Source of the DNA: UBA946 sp031550725 | GTDB lineage: Bacteria; Bacillota; Clostridia; Oscillospirales; Ruminococcaceae | DNA: 64,000 bases | Reading direction: 5' to 3' | Assembly: GCA_031550725.1 (NCBI GenBank) | Contig: JAVBOH010000014.1 | Coordinates: forward strand, 111,097-175,096 | Shown: in pieces, positions 53,094 through 62,625 of the stretch | Position numbering within the stretch: the first letter of the stretch is position 1 | Layout: every line of letters starts with the position of its first letter | The notes under the pieces: generated by a model | Told to the model about the DNA's origin: nothing | What the model saw: only the letters and a program-made list of their open reading frames with translations | The model's database searches: none | Made by a program: the position numbers and the translations under genes

Positions 53094-55067
53094 TTATTTC
53101 ATATTTTTAAGTTCATTTATCTTATCACGTAAATAGGCAGCGTGTTCAAATTCAAGAAGTTTAGCAGCATTATTCATCTCAGCAGTCAGCTGTTTAATAA
53201 GAGCATATCTCTCCTCTGGCGGCAAGCGCTTAACTGCTGTTTTCTTAGTCTTTTCATCAGTTTCAGCCTTGGATGAAATTTCCAAGACATCACGAATATC
53301 CTTAATAACAGTTTTAGGCGTAATACCATGCTTTTCATTAAACTCCATCTGTAATTTACGGCGTCGCTCTGTTTCAAGAATTGCATTTTCCATGGAGCGT
53401 GTAACAGAATCGGCATACATGATAACCTTGCCCTCTGTATTTCGGGCAGCACGTCCGATAATCTGAATAAGCGACCTCTCTGAACGTAAAAAGCCCTCTT
53501 TATCTGCATCAAGTATAGCAACAAGCGATACTTCTGGCAAGTCAAGTCCCTCACGTAAAAGGTTGATACCAACCAAAACATCAAATTCACCTAAACGCAA
53601 GTCACGAATAATTTCCATACGTTCAATAGTGTCAATATCATAGTGCAGGTACCGAACTTTTATACCCATTTTCTCAAAATATGCTGTTAAATCCTCAGCC
53701 ATTTTACGTGTCAAGGTTGTAACCAGTACACGTTCATTTTTATTGACACGAGCATTAATCTCGAAAATTAAATCCTCAATCTGCCCCTCAACAGGCTTGA
53801 CAATAATTTCAGGGTCAACAAGACCTGTTGGTCTGATAACCTGTTCAACAATCTGCTTCGAATTTTCCTTTTCAATATCCCCAGGTGTTGCCGAAACATA
53901 GATTGCCTGATTGATTTTATCATTAAATTCGTCAAAGGTCAAAGGACGGTTATCAAATGCTGACGGCAGTCTAAAACCATAATCAATAAGAGTTTGTTTT
54001 CTCCCTCTGTCCCCTGCACTCATACCTCTTATTTGCGGCAGCGAAACATGACTTTCATCAATAATAAGCAGAAAATCCTCTGGAAAATGGTCTAGCAATG
54101 TGTAAGGAATACTCCCTGCCTCACGCCTTGACAAAATCCTCGAATAATTCTCAATACCTTTACAAAAACCAATTTCCTGCAGCATCTCAATGTCATACAT
54201 AGTACGCTGTGAAATACGCTGTGCCTCAACAAGCATATCATTTTCTTTAAAATATTTTACTCGTTCATCAAGCTCATTTTCAATATCATTAATGGAATCA
54301 TTCATATTTTCTCTTGAAATAACATAGTGAGATGCAGGAAAAATCGCAGCATGAGCAAGGTTTGCTGTTACTTCTCCTGTAAGCGGAACAAACTCTGATA
54401 TACGTTCAATCTCGTCACCGAAAAACTCAACTCTTAAAGCTTTATCAAACGCACCGGCAGGAAATATTTCAACAACATCCCCTCTTACACGGAATTTATT
54501 GCGTATAAAATTCAAGTCATTTCGTTCATACTGTATACCTACAAGCCTTGCAAGCAGCACTTCCCTTGACATCTCCATGCCGTTTCGCAATGATATTACC
54601 ATCGAACGATAATCAAGCGGTGAGCCAAGCGAGTATATACATGAAACGGATGCAACAATAATAACATCACGTCTTTCAGCAAGTGCAAGTGTTGCAGAAT
54701 GCCTAAGCTTATCAATTTCGTCATTAATGGACGAGTCCTTTTCAATAAAGCTGTCTGTTGACGGTATATATGCTTCCGGCTGAAAATAATCATAGTATGA
54801 AACAAAATATTCAACGGCATTGTCAGGAAAAAACTCCTTAAACTCGGAGCATAGCTGTGCCGCAAGAATTTTATTATGCGCAAAAACAAGCGTTGGACGG
54901 TTAACTCGTTCAATAACATTCGCCATAGTATAAGTCTTACCAGAGCCTGTAACACCAAGCAAGGTCTGTTCTCTCATGCCGCTGTTTAGACCATTTACAA
55001 GTGCATCAATTGCCTCAGGCTGATCGCCTGATGGAGTATAATTTGATACAAGCTTAAATTTATCCAT
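53094..55067 (-). CDS. uvrB: UvrABC system protein B
   Basis: A 657-residue damage-verification helicase of nucleotide excision repair. Helicase motif I is GVTGSGKTYTMANVIE, the DNA-gripping hairpin is YYDYFQPEAYIPSTDSFIEK, and further motifs are IDESHVSLPQIRGM, GINLLREGLDLPEVSL and RAARNTEGKVIMYAD. The C-terminal UVR motif (AKLLEFEHAAYLRDKINELK) contacts UvrC. ATG 55067 follows GGAGG; the longer GTG reading from 55079 overlaps it. Confidence 0.97.
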   Translation of the reverse strand: MDKFKLVSNYTPSGDQPEAIDALVNGLNSGMREQTLLGVTGSGKTYTMANVIERVNRPTLVFAHNKILAAQLCSEFKEFFPDNAVEYFVSYYDYFQPEAYIPSTDSFIEKDSSINDEIDKLRHSATLALAERRDVIIVASVSCIYSLGSPLDYRSMVISLRNGMEMSREVLLARLVGIQYERNDLNFIRNKFRVRGDVVEIFPAGAFDKALRVEFFGDEIERISEFVPLTGEVTANLAHAAIFPASHYVISRENMNDSINDIENELDERVKYFKENDMLVEAQRISQRTMYDIEMLQEIGFCKGIENYSRILSRREAGSIPYTLLDHFPEDFLLIIDESHVSLPQIRGMSAGDRGRKQTLIDYGFRLPSAFDNRPLTFDEFNDKINQAIYVSATPGDIEKENSKQIVEQVIRPTGLVDPEIIVKPVEGQIEDLIFEINARVNKNERVLVTTLTRKMAEDLTAYFEKMGIKVRYLHYDIDTIERMEIIRDLRLGEFDVLVGINLLREGLDLPEVSLVAILDADKEGFLRSERSLIQIIGRAARNTEGKVIMYADSVTRSMENAILETERRRKLQMEFNEKHGITPKTVIKDIRDVLEISSKAETDEKTKKTAVKRLPPEERYALIKQLTAEMNNAAKLLEFEHAAYLRDKINELKNMK

Positions 55068-55085
55068 TTCAACCTCCACTTAACA

Positions 55086-55781
55086 TCAATCAAATATATT
55101 TATTAATGCAGACTCTTTCATAGAAACAACCTGATTTGCTCCAACAATTATATGGTCAAGCAATGTCACACCAATAGTTTTCATAGTTGTGTTAATTATT
55201 CTTGTAACCATAATATCATCTTTTGACGGTATTGGAAAACCGCTTGGGTGATTATGTGCAATCGCAATCAGCGAGGTATTGTCAAGCATAACAATCTCGA
55301 CAAGCTTGCGCATATCAACTGCTGATGCCGACGGTCCGCCATCCGATGCAAGCCTGTTGTTTATCAGTTTTAAATTATTGTCAAAGCAAGCAATTCGAAA
55401 TTCTTCTCTCGACACACCCACAAACCAAGGTCTGAACAGCTCTTTAAGCTTGTCAGTATTATCATAAACCTCGTCCTCTGTCTTTGACTCAAAATACAAT
55501 GGTACACATTTTGGTATCATTTTAAAAAGTACTGCAGCATTTTCCGATATTCCGTTAACTGACATCAAATCCTGAACAGATGCATCGAAAATACCCGCAA
55601 GACTGCCAAATTTCTTTATAAGCATATGTGCAAGTTCATTTGTATCTTTTCTCGGACAAGCATAAAACAACAGCATTTCAATTATCTGGTGCGGCTCAAA
55701 ACCTTTAAAGCCAGTTTCGATAAATCTGTTCCTCATTCGCTGTCTATGACCATCATGAACATTGTTCGTATTAATATCCAT
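55086..55781 (-). CDS. radC: RadC/YsxA family JAB-domain protein
   Basis: A 231-residue protein with an N-terminal helix-hairpin-helix region (MSVNGISENAAVLFK) and a C-terminal JAMM metalloprotease-like domain with intact zinc motif (IAHNHPSGFPIPSKDD, H-x-H-x7-D type). RadC proteins were linked to repair, but their biochemical role is unsettled. It heads the run radC-uvrB-uvrA, which fits DNA maintenance. The start is ATG 55781 behind GGGAG. Confidence 0.92.
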   Translation of the reverse strand: MDINTNNVHDGHRQRMRNRFIETGFKGFEPHQIIEMLLFYACPRKDTNELAHMLIKKFGSLAGIFDASVQDLMSVNGISENAAVLFKMIPKCVPLYFESKTEDEVYDNTDKLKELFRPWFVGVSREEFRIACFDNNLKLINNRLASDGGPSASAVDMRKLVEIVMLDNTSLIAIAHNHPSGFPIPSKDDIMVTRIINTTMKTIGVTLLDHIIVGANQVVSMKESALINIFD

Positions 55782-55928
55782 AAAATTTTACTCCCACAAA
55801 ATAAAACAAACGTTTCTTTTATTATAACACAAAAAAATTCATTTGAAAAGATGTTTTTTAAATTTTTTTATGTTATAATAAAAATTAGTGATTATAACCG
55901 ATTTTATATAGAAAGGTAAGCGTAATTT

Positions 55929-56879
55929 ATGAAAGAATTTATTATAAATAAAAACGACTCTGACCAGCGTGTTGATAAGTTTCTTCAAAAGGCAGTGCCA
56001 AGACTGCCAAAAAGCCTTATGTACAAGCATTTGCGCACCAAACGCATTAAGCTTAATGGCAAGAAGTGTGAGATTTCAACCAGACTTAATGAAAATGATG
56101 TTTTACAGCTTTATATTAATGACGAGTTTTTCGAAACCGAAGTAACTGAATATGATTTTTTATCTGCCCCAACTAGCTTAAATATTTTGTATGAGGATGA
56201 AAACATCATGCTGCTTGATAAAAAAAGTGGACTTGTTGTGCATGAGGACAATGAAAATACAGTCGATACACTCATTAACCGCATCAAACATTATTTATAT
56301 GATAAAAAAGAGTATAATCCAAGTGAAGAGCTTAGCTTTACACCATCACTTTGCAACAGACTGGACAGGAACACAGGCGGTATTGTAATTGCCGCAAAAA
56401 ATGCAGAAAGTCTGCGTATACTTAATCAGAAAATCAAAGACCGTGAGCTTGATAAAAAATATTTATGTGTAACATATGGCATTCCACCAAAAAAACAGGA
56501 AAGGATTACAGCATACCTTGAAAAAAATTCTGATGACAACACTGTTCGTGTTACTGATAAGAAAACACCAAACAATAAAACTATTATTACCTCATATAAG
56601 GTAATTAAAACAAAGGATAACCTTGCTTTGTTAGAAATTTTGCTTGAAACAGGACGTACTCATCAAATACGTGCTCATATGGCTCATATTGGATGTCCTC
56701 TGCTTGGCGATGGAAAATATGGTATAAATCAAGTGAACCGTGAATATAAAATAAATAGACAAGCTTTGTATTCATATAAGCTTATGTTTAATTTCACTTC
56801 CGAAAGCGGTTGTCTTGGTTACCTGAACGGTAAAGAATTTACTGTTTCAGATGTCTGGTTTACCGATAAATTCTTCTGA
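55929..56879 (+). CDS. RluA-family 23S rRNA pseudouridine synthase
   Basis: A 316-residue synthase. An S4-like RNA-binding domain occupies residues ~10-70 (RVDKFLQKAVPRLPKSLMYK), and the catalytic domain has the RluA motif with the conserved Asp (CNRLDRNTGGIVIAAKNAES), plus LLETGRTHQIRAHMAHIGCP. This pattern fits RluC/RluD-type enzymes modifying 23S rRNA; the exact target positions cannot be read. ATG 55929 follows GAAAGGTAAG, and a TATAAT lies ~50 bases upstream. Confidence 0.9.
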   Translation: MKEFIINKNDSDQRVDKFLQKAVPRLPKSLMYKHLRTKRIKLNGKKCEISTRLNENDVLQLYINDEFFETEVTEYDFLSAPTSLNILYEDENIMLLDKKSGLVVHEDNENTVDTLINRIKHYLYDKKEYNPSEELSFTPSLCNRLDRNTGGIVIAAKNAESLRILNQKIKDRELDKKYLCVTYGIPPKKQERITAYLEKNSDDNTVRVTDKKTPNNKTIITSYKVIKTKDNLALLEILLETGRTHQIRAHMAHIGCPLLGDGKYGINQVNREYKINRQALYSYKLMFNFTSESGCLGYLNGKEFTVSDVWFTDKFF

Positions 56880-57056
56880 CAAATAATGTATATCGACAAA
56901 TTATACGAAAACTCTTGCTTTTTAGTATGATAATGTGGTATAATTGTTATTAGTATTTTTGAGATGTTGATTTTTAATGTCCATATTGTCAATTTGTTTC
57001 AGTTTTTTTGTATAATGTTATGTATTTGCATCTCAACGAAAGGAACGGTTTATATA

Positions 57057-57896
57057 ATGATAGGAGATCTTCACTGCCACACCAAGCTTTCCGATGGTTC
57101 ATTGGGAATTGAAGACATTATTGTTCAGGCAAAGCGTACAGGAATTGACTTCATTTCTATTACCGACCATGATACAATGTCATCAATGTCAAGAGTGAAA
57201 ATTCTTGGCGAAAGATACGGCGTTCAGACAATCCCAGGTGTTGAGCTTTCAACATGGGATAAAAAAAGAGGTAAAAAAGTACATATTCTTTGTTATGCAC
57301 CGCAAAAACCAGACAGACTTGAGGGCATTTGCTTAAAGGCTTGTGATATCAGAAAAGCCTGCGCAAAAGAAATGGTAGAGAACGTTATGAAGCTCTATCC
57401 TATTACTGTTGACAGCGTTATGAAACACGCAACAGGCTCAAAAAGTATTTTTAAACAGCATATTATGCATGCACTTATCGAGTATGGATATTCAACTGAT
57501 TTTTACGGCAAGGTTAATGACAAGCTGTTTAATTTAAAAACAGGCAGCTGTATTGTTGAACGTGAATACCCTGATGTTAATTTTGTTTTGGATCTAATTC
57601 ATTCGGCTCGTGGTGTTGCAGTGCTTGCTCACCCAGTACTTTATGATTCCTTTGAACTACTTGAAGAACTTGCTGAAAACGGCAAGCTCGATGGTGTTGA
57701 AGCACATCATTACTCTGCTGATGATAAGCAGAAAGAAGAAATTTTACGTATTGCTAAAAAATATAATCTTATTGTTACAGGCGGCTCAGATTTTCATGGT
57801 CTTTATAATGCAAAGGCAACATATCTTGGTATGAATACAACTGATAAAGAAAATCTTGACAGAATATTTAAGCTTGCAAATAAGAAGGATAAGTAG
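57057..57896 (+). CDS. PHP-domain phosphoesterase
   Basis: A 279-residue metal-dependent phosphoesterase of the YciV/TrpH type (RNase AM / 3',5'-nucleoside bisphosphatase group). The motifs are GDLHCHTKLSDGS, TDHDTMSSM, IPGVELST, VLAHPVL and GGSDFHG, covering the trinuclear metal site. ATG 57057 has AAAGGA upstream; an in-frame ATG at 56964 would add a hydrophobic stretch with no ribosome binding site. It is followed by a terminator. Confidence 0.9.
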   Translation: MIGDLHCHTKLSDGSLGIEDIIVQAKRTGIDFISITDHDTMSSMSRVKILGERYGVQTIPGVELSTWDKKRGKKVHILCYAPQKPDRLEGICLKACDIRKACAKEMVENVMKLYPITVDSVMKHATGSKSIFKQHIMHALIEYGYSTDFYGKVNDKLFNLKTGSCIVEREYPDVNFVLDLIHSARGVAVLAHPVLYDSFELLEELAENGKLDGVEAHHYSADDKQKEEILRIAKKYNLIVTGGSDFHGLYNAKATYLGMNTTDKENLDRIFKLANKKDK

Positions 57897-57918
57897 TATA
57901 ATTAAATATAATGCTAAT

Positions 57919-57956
57919 TTAACTTTGAAATTTTTTTCAAAGTTAAATTTTTGCTT
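57919..57956 (+). terminator. Terminator after the PHP gene
   Basis: AACTTTGAAA and TTTCAAAGTT with a T-rich loop, followed by AAATTTTTGCTTTTTT. Confidence 0.65.
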
Positions 57957-57986
57957 TTTTGAATTTACATAAAAAGGATGTAGAAT

Positions 57987-59159
57987 ATGAATATAATGCA
58001 GGCTTCGATTGAAAAGCATAATGAATGGAAAGGTAAAATTGAAATTTGCTCTCGAGTTAAGGTTGAAAACCGTGAACAGCTTTCTTTGGCATATACCCCT
58101 GGTGTTGCTGAGCCTTGCCTTGAGATTGAGAAAAATCCTGACTTATCTTATGACTTGACAAGACGTGGCAATCTGGTTGCTGTTATCACTGATGGCACAG
58201 CTGTGCTTGGTCTTGGCGACATCGGACCTAGAGCCGCTATGCCTGTTATGGAGGGCAAATGTGCATTATTCAAGGAATTTGCCGATGTTGATGCATTTCC
58301 AATATGCGTAAATTCTAAGGATGTTGACGAGATAGTACGTACAATTGAACTTATTTCATATAGCTTTGGCGGTATTAACCTTGAAGATATTTCAGCTCCA
58401 CGCTGCTTTGAAATAGAACGCCAATTAAAAGAGAAGTTAGATATTCCTGTTTTCCATGACGACCAGCATGGCACTGCAATCGTTGCTTCTGCTGCTATGA
58501 TTAATGCTGCTAAGGTTGCAGGTAAAAAGTTTGAAGATATGACACTTGTTATAAACGGTGCTGGTGCAGCAGGATGTGCTATTGCCAAACAATTTATTTC
58601 ACTTGGTATAGGTGATATTGTTTTGGTTGATATTAAAGGTATTATCTGTGATGGCGATGATTTTGAAAATCCATCACATTATGAGATGGCTAAAATAACT
58701 AACAAACATAAACGTAAAGGCTCACTTGCTGATGCTATGGTTGGTGCTGATGCTTTTATCGGTGTATCAAAGCCTAACCTTGTAAACGAGGATATGGTTA
58801 AATCAATGAACGAAAAGTCTATCATTTTTGCTATGGCTAACCCTACTCCCGAAATTATGCCTGATGCTGCTAAAAATGCTGGTGCATTTGTTGTTGGAAC
58901 AGGGCGTTCCGATTTCCCTAATCAGATTAATAATGTTATCGCTTTCCCTGGTGTATTCAAGGGTACCCTTGCTGTTCGTGCGAGTGATATTAATGAGGCT
59001 ATGAAACGTGCTGCTGCATATGCTATTGCTAATGCTGTTTCTGATGATATGCTTTCCGCTGAATATATTCTTCCTGACCCATTTGATAAACGTATTGCAG
59101 ATTTAATAGCTAAAGCTGTTGCGGATGCCGCTGTTAAATCAGGAATTGCACGTATATAA
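57987..59159 (+). CDS. Malic enzyme (NAD(P)-dependent malate dehydrogenase, decarboxylating)
   Basis: A 390-residue short-type malic enzyme converting malate to pyruvate and CO2. It has the catalytic SLAYTPGVAEPC, ITDGTAVLGLGDIGPRAAMP, the metal-binding FHDDQHGTAIV, and the nucleotide-binding GAGAAGCAIAK. The last fits a Rossmann GxGxxG; cofactor choice cannot be decided. The length matches clostridial enzymes without the C-terminal phosphotransacetylase domain. It lies ~35 bases before the TSCPD gene behind AAAAGGATG. Confidence 0.93.
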   Translation: MNIMQASIEKHNEWKGKIEICSRVKVENREQLSLAYTPGVAEPCLEIEKNPDLSYDLTRRGNLVAVITDGTAVLGLGDIGPRAAMPVMEGKCALFKEFADVDAFPICVNSKDVDEIVRTIELISYSFGGINLEDISAPRCFEIERQLKEKLDIPVFHDDQHGTAIVASAAMINAAKVAGKKFEDMTLVINGAGAAGCAIAKQFISLGIGDIVLVDIKGIICDGDDFENPSHYEMAKITNKHKRKGSLADAMVGADAFIGVSKPNLVNEDMVKSMNEKSIIFAMANPTPEIMPDAAKNAGAFVVGTGRSDFPNQINNVIAFPGVFKGTLAVRASDINEAMKRAAAYAIANAVSDDMLSAEYILPDPFDKRIADLIAKAVADAAVKSGIARI

Positions 59160-59194
59160 TTGACTTTAACAATCGATATGAAAGGATGTAAAAT

Positions 59195-59440
59195 ATGACT
59201 ATTAACTTTACACCAAAAAATGTTTGCTCAAGAAAAATTACAATTGAAGTGAAAAACGGTATTGTTCAGGATGTTGCTTTTTTCGGTGGCTGCGGCGGTA
59301 ATACTCAAGGCATTTCTTCTCTTGTCAAAGGTATGAAAGTTGAAGATGTTATCTCAAAGCTTGAAAATATTGACTGCGGAGGTCGTGGTACATCCTGCCC
59401 TGCACAGCTAGCCTATGCATTAAAGGAGTCACTCGAATGA
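59195..59440 (+). CDS. TSCPD-domain protein (TIGR03905 type)
   Basis: An 81-residue protein with NVCSRKITIEVKNGIVQDV, FFGGCGGNTQGISSLV and CGGRGTSCPAQLAYAL. The TSCPD domain occurs at the C-terminus of some ribonucleotide reductases and as stand-alone proteins; four conserved Cys suggest metal binding. Its function is unknown. Its stop overlaps the next start in an ATGA junction at 59437, so the two are translationally coupled. Confidence 0.85.
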   Translation: MTINFTPKNVCSRKITIEVKNGIVQDVAFFGGCGGNTQGISSLVKGMKVEDVISKLENIDCGGRGTSCPAQLAYALKESLE

Positions 59441-60213
59441 CAAATATAAAAAAAAACAAAGGGGCTATTATGAGAATACTGCTGATTTTGATTTTCATAC
59501 TTGGATTTGGTGTTTTTTTAGCTCCCGTATTTACAGGCATTCTTAATTTAGGCAATATTTTTGGTATGGGTGTATTTTCACTGCTGACTGCATTAACAAT
59601 CTTTTGGAGTAAACTAAAACCATTATGGGAACATAAGTGGATTCGTGTTGCTGTTATAGCGATTCTTATTATAGCATTTATTTTATTTATTCTTGCTGTT
59701 ATAATATCTGTGTTAATGGTTAAATACGCTCACTCTCCTCCCCCAGACGAAAATACAGTTATCGTTGTACTTGGCTGTAAAGTAAGAGGTGAAGTTCCAA
59801 GCGGTATGCTTTCATACAGGACATATGCAGCTTACAATTATCTTAAAGACCATCCTGATGTTATTGTTATCGTTTCAGGCGGTCAGGGCGCTGACGAGCT
59901 TATCTCCGAGGCTGAATGCATGAAACGTATCCTTGTGAAAAAAGGTATTTCTGAGAACAGAATTATCATGGAGGATAAATCCACTAATACTTTTGAAAAC
60001 ATATCATTTTCTAAAAAAATCATGGATGAATATGGCTTTAATTGTCCTATTACTATTGCTACAAACGAATTTCATCAATTCAGGGCAAAAACTATTGCTG
60101 AGAAACAAGGTCTTGAGGTTTATAGTCTTTCTGCTCCAACTATGGCATTTTTACTGCCTACTTACTGGATACGAGAAATATTCGGTAATGCTTACGAAAT
60201 TGTGTTTCCATAA
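59437..60213 (+). CDS. YdcF/ElyC-type DUF218 membrane protein
   Basis: A 258-residue protein with three hydrophobic segments in the first ~100 residues, then a DUF218 domain: TVIVVLGCKVRGEVPSGMLS, VIVIVSGGQGADELISEAE, and NTFENISFSKKIM followed by ATNEFHQFRA. Family members SanA and ElyC affect envelope integrity; some bind S-adenosylmethionine, and function is uncertain. ATG 59437 overlaps the upstream stop; an internal ATG at 59470 is an alternative with GGGG upstream. Confidence 0.85.
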   Translation: MTNIKKNKGAIMRILLILIFILGFGVFLAPVFTGILNLGNIFGMGVFSLLTALTIFWSKLKPLWEHKWIRVAVIAILIIAFILFILAVIISVLMVKYAHSPPPDENTVIVVLGCKVRGEVPSGMLSYRTYAAYNYLKDHPDVIVIVSGGQGADELISEAECMKRILVKKGISENRIIMEDKSTNTFENISFSKKIMDEYGFNCPITIATNEFHQFRAKTIAEKQGLEVYSLSAPTMAFLLPTYWIREIFGNAYEIVFP

Positions 60214-60220
60214 ATTTATA

Positions 60221-60280
60221 TACTCTCAAAATGTTCACATCAGTTTAATGAATGTGCTTATTGGGAGTATTTTTATACCC
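60221..60280 (+). terminator. Terminator after the YdcF-like gene
   Basis: ATACTCTC pairs with GGGAGTAT across a structured loop and is followed by TTTTTAT. Confidence 0.6.
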
Positions 60281-60329
60281 TAAATATTTATATTTAAACT
60301 ATAAATTTTTGTAAATATTGTTTTACTTA

Positions 60330-60358
60330 TTGACAAAACTCATGTAATATATTAGAAT
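60330..60358 (+). promoter_or_regulatory. Promoter of the GH25 gene
   Basis: TTGACA (60330-60335), a 17-base spacer and TAGAAT (60353-60358). Confidence 0.7.
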
Positions 60359-60426
60359 AATATGTAGAAAAAAATATAATAAAATCCGAGCATACCATTT
60401 TTGCCGGATGGATAAGGAAGGTAACA

Positions 60427-61743
60427 ATGGTAAAATCAAAACTATTTAAAAAGATAATAAGTATAGCTTTATCATCAACCATGATTTTCTCACTTCTCAC
60501 AAGCAGTGTTTCAGCTGATGATAATTTTTTGTCGCTTGATGAACAATCAAGAGCAGGTATAAATATTGAGGTTTTGACTATAAATACACCTGCAACCTAT
60601 ATTAATATTCTTGGCAGTAAAAATAAAAATATGATTGTGGGACAGTCATATCAGATTAAATATTCCTTTAGTCCTGATGATTCCGATGATTACGTTTCAT
60701 TTAAGTCCTATAACCCTAACATTGCTATTGTTTCTGATGATGGTATTGTTAGCGCTGTTGGTGTTGGTACTGCAACAATTCGTGTGACATCAACACAGAA
60801 TATTACTAATGATATCTATGTTTTTGTTTCTGATATTAATTCTTCAAATAATACGAATTATTATTCATCCGAGCAGGTTACAAGCGTTGAATTGTTTGAT
60901 AATTCTGTTATGCTGCGTAAAGGAAAAACACATCAGATTGAGTATTATTTAATGCCATTCGGTGCTATTGATGATGTTACCTATTCATCAAGTAATAGCA
61001 AGATTGCCTCTGTTTCCTCTAGTGGTATTGTTACTGGTAAGGCATCTGGTACTGCTAATATTACTGTTACTTCAAGCAATGGTCATAAAACCGTGTTGTC
61101 TGTTACCGTTTTCACTGGTGTTTATACTGGTGTAGATGTATCAAAATGGCAAGGCAGCATTGATTGGAAAAAGGTTAGCAAGACAGGTATTGATTTTGCT
61201 ATGATAAGAAGTTCATACGGAAGTTATCATGTTGATGAAACACTCAAAACTAATGTTGCCGGATGCGAAAAATATAACATTCCATATGGTTTTTATCATT
61301 ATACATATGCAAAATCTGTTTCCGAGGCAAAAACTGAAGCTAAATTTTTCTTAAAAACTATCAAGAAATACAGCCCTGAATATCCGATTGTTCTCGATAT
61401 TGAGGAATCATTTTATTCTTCTATGACACAAAAACAAGTTACTGATATAATTGTTGCTTTTATGAATGAAATCGAAAATGCCGGTTATTATGGTACTGTT
61501 TACAGTTATGCAAACTTCTTCACTAACCATACAAATATGAATAAAGTAAAAAAATACAATGTTTGGGTTGCAAGCTGGGGTGATGAAGACAAGTTAAATC
61601 AGCATTATGATTACCAGTATGGTATGTGGCAATATACAGATAAAGGTACTTTAAATGGTATTCAAGGTGATGTTGATTTAAATTATGCTTATAAGGATTT
61701 TGCTACAATTATTCGTGACAACAATTTAAATAATTTATCATAG
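60427..61743 (+). CDS. Secreted GH25 lysozyme with two bacterial Ig-like domains
   Basis: A 438-residue exported muramidase. A signal peptide (MVKSKLFKKIISIALSSTM, cleavage near SVSA-DD) is followed by two Big_2-type Ig domains (~50-145 and ~150-240, each ending GIVSAVGVGTATIRVTS or GIVTGKASGTANITVTS) and a GH25 domain from ~245 (YTGVDVSKWQGSIDWKKVSK, PYGFYHYTYAKS, VLDIEE). The DxE acids for cleavage of the MurNAc-GlcNAc bond are present. It is probably a wall-bound remodelling enzyme. It has its own promoter and GGAAGG upstream. Confidence 0.9.
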   Translation: MVKSKLFKKIISIALSSTMIFSLLTSSVSADDNFLSLDEQSRAGINIEVLTINTPATYINILGSKNKNMIVGQSYQIKYSFSPDDSDDYVSFKSYNPNIAIVSDDGIVSAVGVGTATIRVTSTQNITNDIYVFVSDINSSNNTNYYSSEQVTSVELFDNSVMLRKGKTHQIEYYLMPFGAIDDVTYSSSNSKIASVSSSGIVTGKASGTANITVTSSNGHKTVLSVTVFTGVYTGVDVSKWQGSIDWKKVSKTGIDFAMIRSSYGSYHVDETLKTNVAGCEKYNIPYGFYHYTYAKSVSEAKTEAKFFLKTIKKYSPEYPIVLDIEESFYSSMTQKQVTDIIVAFMNEIENAGYYGTVYSYANFFTNHTNMNKVKKYNVWVASWGDEDKLNQHYDYQYGMWQYTDKGTLNGIQGDVDLNYAYKDFATIIRDNNLNNLS

Positions 61744-61843
61744 TTTATATTTTATATTTTACTTATGCCATATTAACTATTATACCCTTGTTGATATGGC
61801 ATAATGTTGTATATAATGTCAATACTATTGTTCATTTGTGCTA

Positions 61844-61872
61844 TTGAATAGTTTGGCTTTTTATGGTACAAT
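61844..61872 (+). promoter_or_regulatory. Promoter of the HAD gene
   Basis: TTGAAT (61844-61849), a 17-base spacer and TACAAT (61867-61872). Confidence 0.6.
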
Positions 61873-61921
61873 ATTAAATGAGTATAAAAAATACTATTTT
61901 TATTTTTCGGAGGATATTATT

Positions 61922-62557
61922 TTGCACTTTTCAGCAGCTATTTTTGATCTTGACGGCACTCTTATTGAATCAAATTCAGTTTGGGAAAAAATTGACAGAA
62001 TAATACTTGAAAAACGTGGCATAAAATTTGATAATGCATACATAAATTCATTGACATCTATGTCATTTGAGGAAGCACTTGTTGCTATGCATGAAGCTGG
62101 TGTTACCGATTCAGATGAAGTAATAATGAAAGAATTTTTCGCTTTGGCTGAAAACGAATACCGCCACAATATTTTTCTCAAAGAAAATGTTCGTGAATAT
62201 CTTTTTTATTTAAAGAAAAATAATATAAAAATTGCACTTGCTACTGCATCCCCTGCTTTTCTTTATGAATCAGTTCTTAGAAATAATAATATTTATGGTA
62301 TGTTTGATGCATTCGTTACTACTGACGAAGTCGGAAAAAGCAAGGATTATCCTGATATTTACCTTGTTGCAGCGGCAAAGCTTAATACTGTACCTAAAGA
62401 CTGTGTTGTTTTCGAAGATATTTTAAAAGGTATTGTCAGTGCCAAAAACGCTGGCATGAAAACAGTTGCCGTTTATGATTTTTATTCACAGGATGATGCT
62501 GTAACATTAAGGCTAACAGCCGATAAGTTTATATCGAATTTTGCAGAGATGTATTAA
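61922..62557 (+). CDS. HAD-superfamily phosphatase / phosphomutase-like protein
   Basis: A 211-residue HAD hydrolase of the beta-phosphoglucomutase/YcjU group. Motif I is IFDLDGTLIESNSVWEKID, the helical cap is residues ~18-85, motif II ALATASP, and motifs III/IV are VGKSKDYPDIY and VVFEDILKGIVSAKNAGM. The substrate is not evident. TTG 61922 lies 9 bases after GGAGGA; the longer ORF from 61838 has no ribosome binding site and is rejected. Confidence 0.85.
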   Translation: MHFSAAIFDLDGTLIESNSVWEKIDRIILEKRGIKFDNAYINSLTSMSFEEALVAMHEAGVTDSDEVIMKEFFALAENEYRHNIFLKENVREYLFYLKKNNIKIALATASPAFLYESVLRNNNIYGMFDAFVTTDEVGKSKDYPDIYLVAAAKLNTVPKDCVVFEDILKGIVSAKNAGMKTVAVYDFYSQDDAVTLRLTADKFISNFAEMY

Positions 62558-62625
62558 ATTTTTAATTATTATTGAAATTTGCATTTTTATGCTGTATAAT
62601 ATATTTAATTAGGAGGACTGTTTTT